From: Bacteroidota bacterium | Lineage (GTDB): Bacteria > Bacteroidota > Bacteroidia > AKYH767-A > OLB10 | Assembly: GCA_016714535.1 (NCBI GenBank) | Contig: JADKDR010000011.1 | Location: 124,001-188,000, forward strand | Direction of reading: 5' to 3' | DNA length: 64,000 nt | In this document: piece after piece, positions 54,000 to 62,943 of the stretch | How positions within the stretch are numbered: position 1 is the stretch's first letter | How the letters are laid out: the number at the start of each line of letters is the position of its first letter | Made by a program: the position numbers and the translations under genes | The notes under the pieces: model-generated | Database searches by the model: none | What the model saw: only the letters and a program-made list of their open reading frames with translations | What the model was told of the DNA's origin: nothing

Positions 54000-54049
54000 A
54001 GTTTAGGGCAGACCAAAAGGCCTAGGGAACGTTTAAATTAAATATCGTA

Positions 54050-55145
54050 TTAGGCAGAAAGTTTAGCAGCAATGCGTGCCTCGGCCATTTGTTTGGCAGC
54101 CATTACTGTAGGAATATTATCAACATTCGCCTTCTTGATAATGTCAGAAGTTACATTAAAAATATGGCGAGTTGATTCTAACGCTTTTTCTCGATTATAA
54201 CCATTAAGTTCGCTGTACACATTAATTAGACCACCGGCATTAATTAAAAAGTCGGGAGCGTAAATGATGCCTTTGTCCTTTAGCATGTTGCCATGCTTAT
54301 TCTCATCGTGCAATTGATTGTTGGCAGCACCAGCAACAACGGCACATTTTAATTGCGGTATGGTAGTGTCGTTAAGCGTGGCACCCAAAGCACAAGGGGC
54401 GTATATATCCATTTCAAAACTATATACCGCATCCTTATCTATTACTTCGGCTTTATGCTCAGCATTCATACGCTTGAGGGTGTCCTCATTTATATCGGCA
54501 ACATAAACTTTGGCGCCTTCGTCAGATACGTATTTTACAAGGCTCTGGCCTACATGACCACATCCCTGTACTACTATCTTTTTACCTGCAAGGCTATCGC
54601 TGCCCCACATCTCCTTTGCCGAAGCTTTCATTCCCATATACACACCATATGCTGTTACAGGCGATGGATCGCCACCACCACCCATAGCTTCAGGAAGTCC
54701 GGTTACATGCTTCGTTTTTTTCGAAACATTAACCATATCACTTGTTGATGTTCCTACGTCTTCGGCAGTTATATAACGTCCATTGAGGCTATTTACAAAC
54801 TCACCAAACTTTTGAAACATAGCATCAGTTTTATCCTTTTTGCTATCGCCAATTATAACTGCTTTGCCTCCTCCTAAATTTAGTCCCGCTTATAGATGCC
54901 TTATATGTCATCCCACGGGACAAGCGCAACACATCATTCAATGCCTGCGACTCGTTATCGTATTTCCACATCCGTGTGCCACCTAGCGATGGTCCCAGTA
55001 TCGTATTATGAATAGCAATAATAGCTTTAAGTCCGGTAGCCTTATCATAACAGAATACTACCTGCTCATGGCCCATTTGATTCTCTAATACTTCAAATAA
55101 ATTGCAGTGCGGAATTATTTCTTTTATATCATTAGTGACCACCAT
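54050..55145 (-). pseudogene. Glu/Leu/Phe/Val dehydrogenase gene with one frameshift
   Basis: Two frames (54843-55145 and 54050-54820) rejoin to about 364 residues if one of the three C at 54885-54887 (plus strand) is extra. The N-part has GTRMWKYDNESQALNDVLRL and MTYKASISG; the expected LNLGGGKAVIIGD follows in the other frame. The second part has TAEDVGTSTSDM, LPEAMGGGGDPSPVTAYGV, VVQGCGHVGQSLVKYV (NAD-binding) and YAPDFLINAGGLINVYSEL. Length and motifs match leucine-dehydrogenase-type enzymes that deaminate branched-chain amino acids. A G homopolymer indel in a conserved gene is more likely sequencing error than loss. Confidence 0.85.
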
Positions 55146-55177
55146 ATATATTTCTGAGTATAATTTAATGAAAGTGC

Positions 55178-55208
55178 CAAAGGTATATTTTTAATTATTA
55201 GTCGCAAA
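55178..55208 (-). promoter_or_regulatory. Promoter of the Glu/Leu dehydrogenase gene
   Basis: On the minus strand, TTTG (55208-55205), 19 nt, then TACCTTTG (55185-55178). Both match the Bacteroidota consensus. The start codon is about 33 bp downstream. Confidence 0.65.
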
Positions 55209-55220
55209 TGGGGATAAAAA

Positions 55221-55415
55221 TTATTCCTGAACCGGGCCATAGTCCCCTGATGAGGGGCGTTTCTTTTTCTTATAAGGGCAATGCCTACAGTTGCTTTGGC
55301 AGCAATAGCCTCGTTTAAGGTGATACTTTTCAGTAAATACAACGTACCCCTCTGGTGTCAGATAATAATCGTCTTTTTCGAATTTCGACATCCAGCCTTC
55401 TTTTTCCTCATTCAT
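55221..55415 (-). CDS. DUF5522 family small cysteine-rich protein
   Basis: 64 residues from the ATG at 55415; an upstream TTG frame extension is less likely. Signature: YYLTPEGYVVFTEKYHLKRG, then CCQSNCRHCPYKKKK. The four Cys form C-C-x3-C-x2-C, a metal- or disulfide-type knuckle, with basic Lys run after it. This is a common single-copy Bacteroidota protein of unknown role. It lies between the dehydrogenase promoter and the PLP enzyme. Confidence 0.8.
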   Translation of the reverse strand: MNEEKEGWMSKFEKDDYYLTPEGYVVFTEKYHLKRGYCCQSNCRHCPYKKKKRPSSGDYGPVQE

Positions 55416-55552
55416 GGGGCAAAAGTATTTGATTAAGTTAAAAGGCCAGCAAGATGAATTCTTAAAACTAAAAAAAGTTAGGGATTCGTATGGCATAGAA
55501 AAATGTAAAACACTGCCTTTCAATTCAATTTGCAAATCAGTTATTTGCACCA

Positions 55553-56449
55553 ATGAATGCAACCACTACACTGCTTGATAAATTATTAATTGCTCCGCCT
55601 ATTGCCCGGTTGCACAGCAGCATCTATGATGCTGCTCATGTTGCCGTAAGTATGGCGCGGTTTGATGCAGTACATCCGTCAATCAATGGCAATAAGCCTT
55701 TTAAGTTGTATTACAATATCCAAAAAGCTTTGCAACAGCAGAATTCGGCTCTACTCACTTTTGGCGGACCCTATAGCAATCATGTTGCTGCTACAGCAGC
55801 AACCGGTAACTTACTCAACTTACAAACGATAGGACTTATTAGGGGAGATGAATTAACTGCACAATCTAATAAAACATTAAAGCAAGCCGAACTTCATGAC
55901 ATGCATTTGCATTTTGTTTCGCGCAGCGAGTATAGTCTGCGCAATCAGCCTGCATACCTTGCTCAATTGCAGTGTAAGTTTCCTAATGCTTTTATTATTC
56001 CTGAAGGTGGCGACAATTCTGAAGGGGTGAAGGGAGCTGCATTAATGTTACTAGGCATAGCAAATTCATATTCTCACATAATAACTGCTGTAGGCACAGG
56101 TGCCACATGCTCAGGAATTGCGCTTGGAAGCAACAGTATAATTTGCGGCATAGTGGTGCATAAGCAATTGCAAGATGTGCACGCAAGAATTCAAAAGAAT
56201 TTAAATGATAATGAAAAGGTACGAAGTCACATTAAACTGATTGGTGACTTTCACTTTGGGGGATATGGTAAAAGAAATAACCAACTTAGCTGCTATTGTA
56301 ACTCATTTTATCATAAGCATGGCATTGCTATCGAACCTATCTATACCGGAAAAATGATGTATGGTGTAGATGCATTAGTTCGTAATAATTACTTCGAGCC
56401 GGGAGCGAATATTTTGTGTTTGCATACCGGAGGATTGCAATATTTATAA
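55553..56449 (+). CDS. PLP enzyme of the ACC deaminase / D-cysteine desulfhydrase family
   Basis: 298 residues of fold-type II PLP enzymes. HPSINGNKPFKLYYNI has the PLP-binding Lys, LTFGGPYSNHVAATAATG contacts the cofactor phosphate and substrate, and PEGGDNSEGVKGAA and AVGTGATCSGIALG supply the glycine-rich phosphate loop. Family members act on 1-aminocyclopropane-1-carboxylate or D-cysteine; the Bacteroidota branch is not assigned. It is divergent from the DUF5522 gene. It is slightly shorter than the usual 310-340 residues. Confidence 0.85.
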   Translation: MNATTTLLDKLLIAPPIARLHSSIYDAAHVAVSMARFDAVHPSINGNKPFKLYYNIQKALQQQNSALLTFGGPYSNHVAATAATGNLLNLQTIGLIRGDELTAQSNKTLKQAELHDMHLHFVSRSEYSLRNQPAYLAQLQCKFPNAFIIPEGGDNSEGVKGAALMLLGIANSYSHIITAVGTGATCSGIALGSNSIICGIVVHKQLQDVHARIQKNLNDNEKVRSHIKLIGDFHFGGYGKRNNQLSCYCNSFYHKHGIAIEPIYTGKMMYGVDALVRNNYFEPGANILCLHTGGLQYL

Positions 56450-56481
56450 AATAATTAGTATTCATATAATTTTTAGGTGTT

Positions 56482-56518
56482 TTGGACAAATCCAAAGTTT
56501 GACTTTGAATTTGTCCAA
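56482..56518. repeat. Palindrome, copy 1
   Basis: TTGGACAAATCCAAAGT, then a short loop, then ACTTTGAATTTGTCCAA. The two arms match except for one mismatch. The same core occurs inverted and repeated at 56741-56773. It lies 32 bp after the PLP enzyme stop. No T run follows. Confidence 0.7.
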
Positions 56519-56519
56519 C

Positions 56520-56740
56520 ATTGATTCTCCTGTTTTTGAATAGTGAAGAAGGTGCCATTAAATTCTTAAATCAACACAGTCAAGGCTCTTGAGCCAATAA
56601 TAATCAATTTAGGAAATGAGAATTTGTAAAGTAAACTATAGGAAAAATGAAAATTATTAATGCAATTTTCGTTATCGATGGCAACGGTTCATTATTACTA
56701 ATCCGCTCTAAATAGTTACAAGAATGGGAAGAATAGAAAT
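56520..56740. other. Stretch between the two palindromes
   Basis: About 220 bp, AT-rich, with no coding character that I can support. It is flanked by the two palindromes, which may mark the ends of a small element. Confidence 0.4.
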
Positions 56741-56773
56741 GGACAAATCCAAAGTTCAACTTTGGATTTGTCC
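56741..56773. repeat. Palindrome, copy 2
   Basis: GGACAAATCCAAAGTT-C-AACTTTGGATTTGTCC, a perfect 16-bp inverted repeat around one base. It is a near copy of the palindrome at 56482-56518. Confidence 0.8.
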
Positions 56774-56903
56774 AAAAATATATTTCGAGTATAAGGGAAG
56801 GCAGTAGCATTGAAATGCCTGTAAATGCTGGATTCATACATATTATTTAGTTGATAATAACCAAGTGGGTGTTATAAATAAAATCGGTATTTATAAGCGA
56901 AAT

Positions 56904-58273
56904 TCAATAGCAGCCTGCAGCGATATTTTGAAGCATCAAACTCCCCTGACCACGTACCTGTATATGTTGCTGTATAGCTCCTTGCATATTGTAAACTACT
57001 AGCGTAATGGGTTCTTTGGTTTCTGGCAAGTTATAGTAGATCTGGTTGTTAAGAACCATTAGGGGCGTCTTAGCGTTGGCACCTGAGAATGTTGACGTGC
57101 CAAGAAAAAATCCAACTATGTTACTTGGAGTTTGACAGCCATTGGTATCTGTAATCAGGCAGTATTAGTTGCCATTTACAGTAGGTGTATACCATGCATT
57201 GGTATCGAGCACTTGCGTAGGATTGCTTGTGCTAAACTATTGATATTGGTTTGCTAGTGAGCAATAAAGGGTGTCGCCTTGAAGCGTTACAATGGGAGGC
57301 ACCGGTAGTGGATACTCAATTATAAAGCCGGGAATAAATAACGTATCGCAGCCTGCAGAATTGCAGGCTATAAGCAAAACATCAAATGCTCCCGCATTTG
57401 GAAAATAAATATTTGTTGGGTTTTGCGCTGTGCTAACAGATGGTCTTCCACCTTGAAAAAACCATAACCATGAGGTGGGGTTGTTTGCTGATAAAAAAAA
57501 ATTGACCGAATTCTTGTCACAAAAAATGGTGTCGGACGAAGCAAGATTGACGGCAGGCGCAAGAAGATAATTACATATTTGGATATGTCCAATTTGTGAT
57601 GTTATGGCAGATGCCGCAACCTGAGTATACAAAAGCACAGGAGAGATTGTGGGTGTATAACCGATAGAACTATATGAATAGGTATATTGAGTAGGAAAGG
57701 AATCTGCCGAATAGCATTGTTGACAGTATTTCCATTCAAATCCGTTTGCACCATAATTATATTGATATCCACAAAGCCAAAGCCCTCTCCCATACCAATG
57801 GAATAAATGTTTCCATCTTTAATAAGTCCATGAAGAGTTTTGTTCAGCGCATTATCTCCATACCATTTAGCCCAGGTCATATTTAGCATAGAGTCAAACT
57901 TAACTAATCCCATGTCTGTATTACCCGCCAGGTAATCGTAGTTAAAGGCAGTTATAGATCCATCGCTATTCTCAACCGCATTGCGCAGAATGAGGGTCTT
58001 AAATGGAAAATTAATTGCTGCACTATTCATTACATTTAACTGCGAATTAAGAATCATGAGTAGGTTGTGCTTGTAACCTGCTGCTGTATTGGTGCCTCCT
58101 GAAACAACAAAGCGCTGATTGCTCATTTTCTTTATCGAAAGCAATGCATCATCTCCGGAACTTCCTATTGCACTGCCATTTATAGTAAGATAAACGCAAT
58201 GGGTTGAAAGAATAAATTTTAAGAATTGCAAACGTAAGGTAGAATTAACGGTTGGCTTCAATTGAAAAAAACA
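56904..58273 (-). pseudogene. Decayed secreted PKD/T9SS protein gene
   Basis: Three pieces add up to one gene: 58273-57602 (MFFQLKPTVNS.., GSSGDDALLSIKKMSNQRFV), a frame change near 57716-57724, then 57638-57237 (QVAASAITSQIGHIQIC, NPTSWLWFFQGGRPSVST, a PKD-type domain), then the C-terminal domain from 57236 to 56904. Two stop codons interrupt the last part: TAG at 57239-57237 where YQWF would be expected (TGG to TAG), and TAA where NGNYYCLITDTNGC would be expected. The end has VVYNMQGAIQQHIQV and LQNIAAGCY, a T9SS sorting domain lacking its last residues. No signal peptide is seen, so the 5' end is also lost. Real decay is likely. Confidence 0.75.
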
Positions 58274-58419
58274 TGGTGTATAGGGCTACGAATTCCCTAT
58301 AGTAAAAGCAAGCCAAAATAAATTACAGCCACCAAACAATAACGCTTGGCTAAAGTCAAAAACTACAGGGTATACTGCCAACCCATATTAATAAATTGCA
58401 TCATTATTGTTACTGACGT

Positions 58420-58453
58420 TTTGCTTAGTTAACAAAGTGTAAAATTAGTTTTG
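58420..58453 (+). promoter_or_regulatory. Candidate promoter of the T9SS protein gene at 58510
   Basis: TTTG at 58420-58423, 22 nt, then TAGTTTTG at 58446-58453. The -7 box matches TAnnTTTG; the spacer is slightly long. The start codon is 57 bp downstream. Confidence 0.45.
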
Positions 58454-58509
58454 CGCTTTCTTATCTTCTGTTCTAATAAATTTGTTTAATCACATAAAAA
58501 TTAATTTTC

Positions 58510-60651
58510 ATGCAATTGAAAAGCAACTATCTTTTAGCACTAGCGCTTCTAACATCTGTGTGTGGTTTTGCACAACAACTATTTACCGACAATTTTGGTG
58601 GCAGCAAAGAGGATGTGTGTACCGGATCAATCCTATTGCCCGACCGCAGCAATGTAATGTGTGGTTATACGCTAAGTAATGATAGCATGGTAAGCGGAAA
58701 TCATGGAGGAAGCGATGGATGGGTTATAAAGGTAAACGAGGATGGTCAAATATTGTGGAAGAAAACTTTTGGCGGTAGCAAAAACGACCGGCTAATGAGT
58801 ATAGCATTGGGCGAGGCAGGCGGTTTTGTGCTTGCAGGTCATACCAATAGCAACGATGGTAATGTAAGTGGCCTGCATGGGGCGGGAGGAAAAAGCGATA
58901 TGTGGATACTAGCCATTGATCAATTTGGCAATCTAAAAAAACAAAAATGCCTGGGTGGCACTGCCGATGATGTTGGCAACAGTATTGTATGTATAGGTTC
59001 CAGCTATTATGCATGCGGAAGTGTGGCAAGCAGCAATGGTGATATTAGCACTAGTTTGGGTAGTCGCGACATGTGGGCAGTAAAACTCGATTTCAACCTT
59101 TCGCTTATATGGGAAAAATCTTTTGGCGGTTCTGCAAATGATGATGCACGTAAAATTCTGGTTGATGGCAACCGGTTTTTGATGGTTGGCGTTTCTGCTT
59201 CAAGTAATAATGATGCAGCTGATAATAATGGCTTGCGCGATGGCATAGTAATAATTGGTGATACAGCATCTGGTGCCAAGGTGAGCAGCCGTTGTATTGG
59301 CGGCAGTTTGGATGATGAATTCTATAGCATAAAAAAAATACAAAGCAGATATTTTGCTGCCGGCTATGCACGTTCAGGCAATGGTGACCTTAATAACAAT
59401 AAGGGAAATAAAGATGTGATGCTATTTTCTTTTGATGCAACGAATATGGCAACCTCTGTCAACGTATACAACTACGGTGGCAGCCTGGCAGATGTGGGAC
59501 AGGATGTTAGTCCCATGGGTACTGACATTGCCATACTTGCAACCACTGCAAGCAACAATGGCGACATTAACGGAAACCATGCCGTAACCAAAAATGATAT
59601 GGCGCTGCTAAAACTTGATTCTAATGGGGTATTTAAATGGAGCAAATGTTATGGTGGCAGCCAGAACGATGTTGCTATTGCTTTTGCAACCGACAACTTT
59701 GTTGTAGGTACCAAGTTCGAGAATCTATACATGGTGGGTAAGGCAAACTCTGTAAATGGAGATATTAAAAATCCCAAAGGCGGTTTTGATTATGTACTTG
59801 TAAGCAGGGTAAACCCACGTATTGATGCCTGGTTTGGTACCCAGCATGCCGATTGTCCGGGCGATTTCACTACTTGTACCTTTGACTACTATGGCCGCTT
59901 TACAAATGCAAGCAATATTTACAGGCTCTATCTTTCTGATAGTTCAGGAAACTTTGCCAATCAGACGCTACTCACCTCGGTAGCAAGTAAAAGTCACTTC
60001 GTAATGTTAAGCTATCAGAACCCCACCGACCCACAATCTTACTATTATCAAAAGCGCGTGTATTGCAGCAACGTCAACATTTATAGTGATAGTAACAATG
60101 TAGCACCAGTAGTATGTCAGTTGCCAATTACTACCAAAGTCAAAGTTTTCAATATTACCACGACTACCGCCAAAGTATCTTGGACTGATGTGCAAAGTTG
60201 CCAATTTGATGATAACGTCATTTTTTACAAAGAGCAAAATGCTACCCTTTGGAGCAAGTTAACTGTTAATACAAGCTTAACCCAACTTACTGGATTAGCG
60301 CCAGCCTCCAAGTACACTGTAAAGGTGCGCAAGCGTTGCAATGCCAATATGAACATCTATTCGATAGCAAGTAAACCAACAACCTTTACAACTGATAGCA
60401 TGATGTTGAACGAGTCATCTAAAACAATCAATAGCGATGTTTTTGATTTGGTAACTACAGGCAACAATCAGTACGAACTTATAGCCAACCACGAAAGAGA
60501 ATTTGATGTGTTAGTATTAAATCTAAACGGACAAATAGTAAAACAACTGTCTAACATGCGGCAAACCGCAATGCTATCATTAGATGGGCTAAGTGCTGGC
60601 ATTTACATTATTCGTTATGGTAAAGAGTATGCACGTGTATTGGTGGAGTAG
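58510..60651 (+). CDS. Secreted repeat protein with fibronectin III and T9SS sorting domain
   Basis: 713 residues with a signal peptide (MQLKSNYLLALALLTSVCGFA). Residues about 25-430 are seven to eight repeats centred on GGSxxD (NFGGSKEDVCTGSI, TFGGSKNDRLMSI, LGGTADDVGNSI, FGGSANDDARKI, IGGSLDDEFYSI, YGGSLADVGQDV, YGGSQNDVAIAF), each with a later SSNGDI- or SNGDI-type loop, which suggests a beta-propeller. A fibronectin III domain follows (VKVFNITTTTAKVSWTDV and LTGLAPASKYTVKVRKRC), then a C-terminal sorting domain (VLNLNGQIVKQLSN, LSAGIYIIRYGKEYARVLVE). It should be secreted by type IX secretion to the surface. The decayed gene next to it shares the GSSGDD-type repeats. Confidence 0.88.
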   Translation: MQLKSNYLLALALLTSVCGFAQQLFTDNFGGSKEDVCTGSILLPDRSNVMCGYTLSNDSMVSGNHGGSDGWVIKVNEDGQILWKKTFGGSKNDRLMSIALGEAGGFVLAGHTNSNDGNVSGLHGAGGKSDMWILAIDQFGNLKKQKCLGGTADDVGNSIVCIGSSYYACGSVASSNGDISTSLGSRDMWAVKLDFNLSLIWEKSFGGSANDDARKILVDGNRFLMVGVSASSNNDAADNNGLRDGIVIIGDTASGAKVSSRCIGGSLDDEFYSIKKIQSRYFAAGYARSGNGDLNNNKGNKDVMLFSFDATNMATSVNVYNYGGSLADVGQDVSPMGTDIAILATTASNNGDINGNHAVTKNDMALLKLDSNGVFKWSKCYGGSQNDVAIAFATDNFVVGTKFENLYMVGKANSVNGDIKNPKGGFDYVLVSRVNPRIDAWFGTQHADCPGDFTTCTFDYYGRFTNASNIYRLYLSDSSGNFANQTLLTSVASKSHFVMLSYQNPTDPQSYYYQKRVYCSNVNIYSDSNNVAPVVCQLPITTKVKVFNITTTTAKVSWTDVQSCQFDDNVIFYKEQNATLWSKLTVNTSLTQLTGLAPASKYTVKVRKRCNANMNIYSIASKPTTFTTDSMMLNESSKTINSDVFDLVTTGNNQYELIANHEREFDVLVLNLNGQIVKQLSNMRQTAMLSLDGLSAGIYIIRYGKEYARVLVE

Positions 60652-61256
60652 GGCTGTCACATTTTGAATCATACCGAAGTTTTGACTTGGTTTGACGTTG
60701 GCTTGTCAATATGGATATGATTTTGGCGTTTTTTTTTGAGACCACCTGTAATTGTAAAATGACTTTTAGTAGTAATTTTAGATAATGTTGTTTCCCATTT
60801 ATCGCACAGGCACTTGCTTTTGCGGTGCTTAAAAAAACAAAACCTGTTTCCAACAGATTCATTAGTAGAAAAGTGCTTATTGTTACAGATTGCAAGAACA
60901 CATTAATAGCAAGGTCACTAAAACCTAGCTAGTTGTGAAAAATCATATCGTAAAACAATTTCTTGAGGTAAAAACTTTCTGCAAAAAAGTCATATGTATT
61001 ATGAACTAAATCATAGAGGAAATTTATAAAGTCAATGGTGGAAAAAAGCGCTGCCAGCTATAAGGGTATTGTTATACTTCCATTAGTTGAAAGTAAAGGA
61101 AGTCGAATTCACCATAGCAATTACAAAAAAAAGTGAAGCGTTTAGTTAGCAGGTGTCCATTAATCAGGCAAGTGAGCATTATGTTTTGCAAGCTGCCTGC
61201 AGCTTGCAAATAAAGTTGGTAAAGGCATTGGTTGCCTTAAACGAAGAATAATAAAC
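60652..61256. other. Long AT-rich intergenic stretch
   Basis: About 600 bp, mainly AT-rich, with stop codons in all frames. It contains a perfect palindrome at 61185-61210. No gene or RNA recognised. Confidence 0.4.
61185..61210. repeat. Perfect 12-bp palindrome
   Basis: TTTGCAAGCTGC-CT-GCAGCTTGCAAA. There is no T run beside it, and the DUF1569 stop is 47 bp away on the opposite strand. It could be an operator or a hairpin. Confidence 0.55.
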
Positions 61257-61715
61257 CTAAGCTCCAAACTGAGTTAAGTGATGATCGAGATGTTTGTAGA
61301 AAAGGTTGTTCCATTCTTGTGCAGTCAGTTTTCCAAAGCTATGCGATTCTTTTCCTTCAAAATGAGACCTGCCCAATTGCCTGGTTTTGTCTATAAATTC
61401 TAATAGTCGTTTTTTCTCCGTATTAAATTCTCTTTCATCAGCAATAATAAATGCTGGTGCAGTACGCAGGTTGTTTTTATAGGGAACTTCGTTCACAATA
61501 TTCTTCTTTATAAAAGATTTTAGAATAAATTTCATAAGCATACCGGGAGTTTTATGCTTATTGGTATAAACCAACTCGTAAGTAACATTGCTATGCGCAA
61601 GCATTTGCGCTACATTCATCTTTCCCCACTGCGAGGCCAATTGAGGTGTTAGCTTATTTACACGTGCAACAATCGTATCGCACACATCTTTTGAGAAAAT
61701 ATCTGGTAGAGCCAT
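61257..61715 (-). CDS. DUF1569 domain protein (DinB-like fold)
   Basis: 152 residues. The DUF1569 markers are RVNKLTPQLASQWGKMNVAQ, MLAHSNVTYELV, and the end GKLTAQEWNNLFYKHLDHHL, with His residues at HSN and HLDHHL that could form the metal site of the DinB/YfiT-type four-helix bundle. Role unknown; members may act in thiol transfer. It stands alone, with a divergent ispF 116 bp away. Confidence 0.82.
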   Translation of the reverse strand: MALPDIFSKDVCDTIVARVNKLTPQLASQWGKMNVAQMLAHSNVTYELVYTNKHKTPGMLMKFILKSFIKKNIVNEVPYKNNLRTAPAFIIADEREFNTEKKRLLEFIDKTRQLGRSHFEGKESHSFGKLTAQEWNNLFYKHLDHHLTQFGA

Positions 61716-61770
61716 TTTTATTTTTTTTGCAAATATGCTTTTAATTTATTGATAGAAAAGCAATTTTAAG

Positions 61771-61804
61771 TTTGTCAGAACGCACCTATAGAATGTTATC
61801 TTTG
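61771..61804 (+). promoter_or_regulatory. Promoter of ispF
   Basis: TTTG at 61771-61774, 22 nt, then TATCTTTG at 61797-61804. The -7 box is exact. The start codon is 28 bp downstream. Confidence 0.6.
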
Positions 61805-61831
61805 TACAATAAACCTCAATAATAAAATAAT

Positions 61832-62311
61832 ATGCGTATCGGATTTGGTTTTGATGTTCATCAGTTACAGAGTGGACAGCCGTTGTGGCTTGGCGGTGTG
61901 CCATTGGAAAGCGACAAGGGTGCGGTAGGGCATAGCGATGCCGATGTATTGCTGCACGCTATATGCGATGCCTTACTTGGTGCTGCCAATTTGCGCGATA
62001 TAGGCCATCACTTTCCTAATACCGATGAAAGCTACCGTGGTATAGATAGTAAGAAGCTTCTTGCTGAGGTTATGGCCTTGCTTGATAAAAAGAATTACAA
62101 AGTAGTAAACATAGATGCCACCGTATGTTTGGAGAAGCCAAAAATTAATCCTCACATAACACGCATGCAGGAAGTGTTGGCGCCTATTTTAGAAATCTCA
62201 ACCGATGATATTTCGATAAAAGCAACAACAAACGAAAGCCTTGGGTTTATTGGCCGCGAAGAAGGTGTTGCAGCTTATGCCATTGTATTAATTCAGAAAA
62301 GAGTGTATTAA
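61832..62311 (+). CDS. ispF: 2-C-methyl-D-erythritol 2,4-cyclodiphosphate synthase
   Basis: 159 residues. RIGFGFDVHQLQSGQPLWLGG has the zinc-binding Asp and His; VGHSDADVLLHAICDALLGA is the family signature with the third ligand and substrate contacts; DATVCLEKPKINPHI and ATTNESLGFIGREEGVAAYA complete the site. IspF closes the cyclodiphosphate ring in the MEP isoprenoid pathway, downstream of IspE, which is 44 kb away in the window. The length is the usual one. Confidence 0.95.
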   Translation: MRIGFGFDVHQLQSGQPLWLGGVPLESDKGAVGHSDADVLLHAICDALLGAANLRDIGHHFPNTDESYRGIDSKKLLAEVMALLDKKNYKVVNIDATVCLEKPKINPHITRMQEVLAPILEISTDDISIKATTNESLGFIGREEGVAAYAIVLIQKRVY

Positions 62312-62377
62312 TATTTCGAACAAAGGGAGGTTCAGTAACTTAGAGCAACTGCGATGTTGCATGGCTTGTGAAGTATT

Positions 62378-62893
62378 TTATGGGAAATATTTATTCATCA
62401 GCATATAATCGATACTGCCGGTTTGCGAATGACAACCAACACAAGCAGCGCCTCTGTTTACGCTAGGTTCTACAACACTGCCATCAATATTTACATATCC
62501 CCACACCCAACCACGTGCATCGGCATAACCATTACCCGTTTGTTTATACAAAATAGCGTAGCGGGCCAGTGTGCCACCATCCTGATGCAACTCTTTTACG
62601 ATAAGCGAACCCTGAGGAAAATTTGCATTGATACGAACTTTGCCAGCACTGTCTAATTGAGTAGCAGCAATGTTATTATAGCGCACTTTAAGAAATGGTT
62701 GTGCATGACCACTGCCACTGCTTTTTGGTAAAAGCGAGTTGAAATTTTTATACCATATAAAACCGGTATTTTGATGGGCCAGGTCATATAAAAGCTGATC
62801 GGTATCTTCAACCTTACTTTTTCGGCAGGAGTAAATGGTAACAACAGAACAACACAAAGTTAATGTGAGGGCAATAAAGGAGAGTTTTTTCAT
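62378..62893 (-). CDS. Cytochrome P460-like lipoprotein
   Basis: 171 residues. The leader MKKLSFIALTLTLCCSVVTIYSCRK has a lipobox. A cytochrome P460-type domain follows: FLKVRYNNIAATQLDSAGK, FPQGSLIVKELHQDGG, RGWVWGYVNIDGSV, and a c-type heme motif AACVGCHSQ near the C-terminus. P460 cytochromes bind a cross-linked heme and act on nitrogen oxides or hydroxylamine, but many Bacteroidota members with only CxxCH lack functional data. Electron transfer or NO handling is an inference. Confidence 0.75.
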   Translation of the reverse strand: MKKLSFIALTLTLCCSVVTIYSCRKSKVEDTDQLLYDLAHQNTGFIWYKNFNSLLPKSSGSGHAQPFLKVRYNNIAATQLDSAGKVRINANFPQGSLIVKELHQDGGTLARYAILYKQTGNGYADARGWVWGYVNIDGSVVEPSVNRGAACVGCHSQTGSIDYMLMNKYFP

Positions 62894-62943
62894 ATAGTAG
62901 ATATTGCTGAGAAAAAATTGGTAGTCGCAAGTAATGGGGCGAT

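Noticed and set aside
60608..60901. 97-codon minus-strand frame after the T9SS gene
   Set aside because: It starts in non-coding AT-rich DNA, has no domain or leader and ends inside the neighbouring gene.
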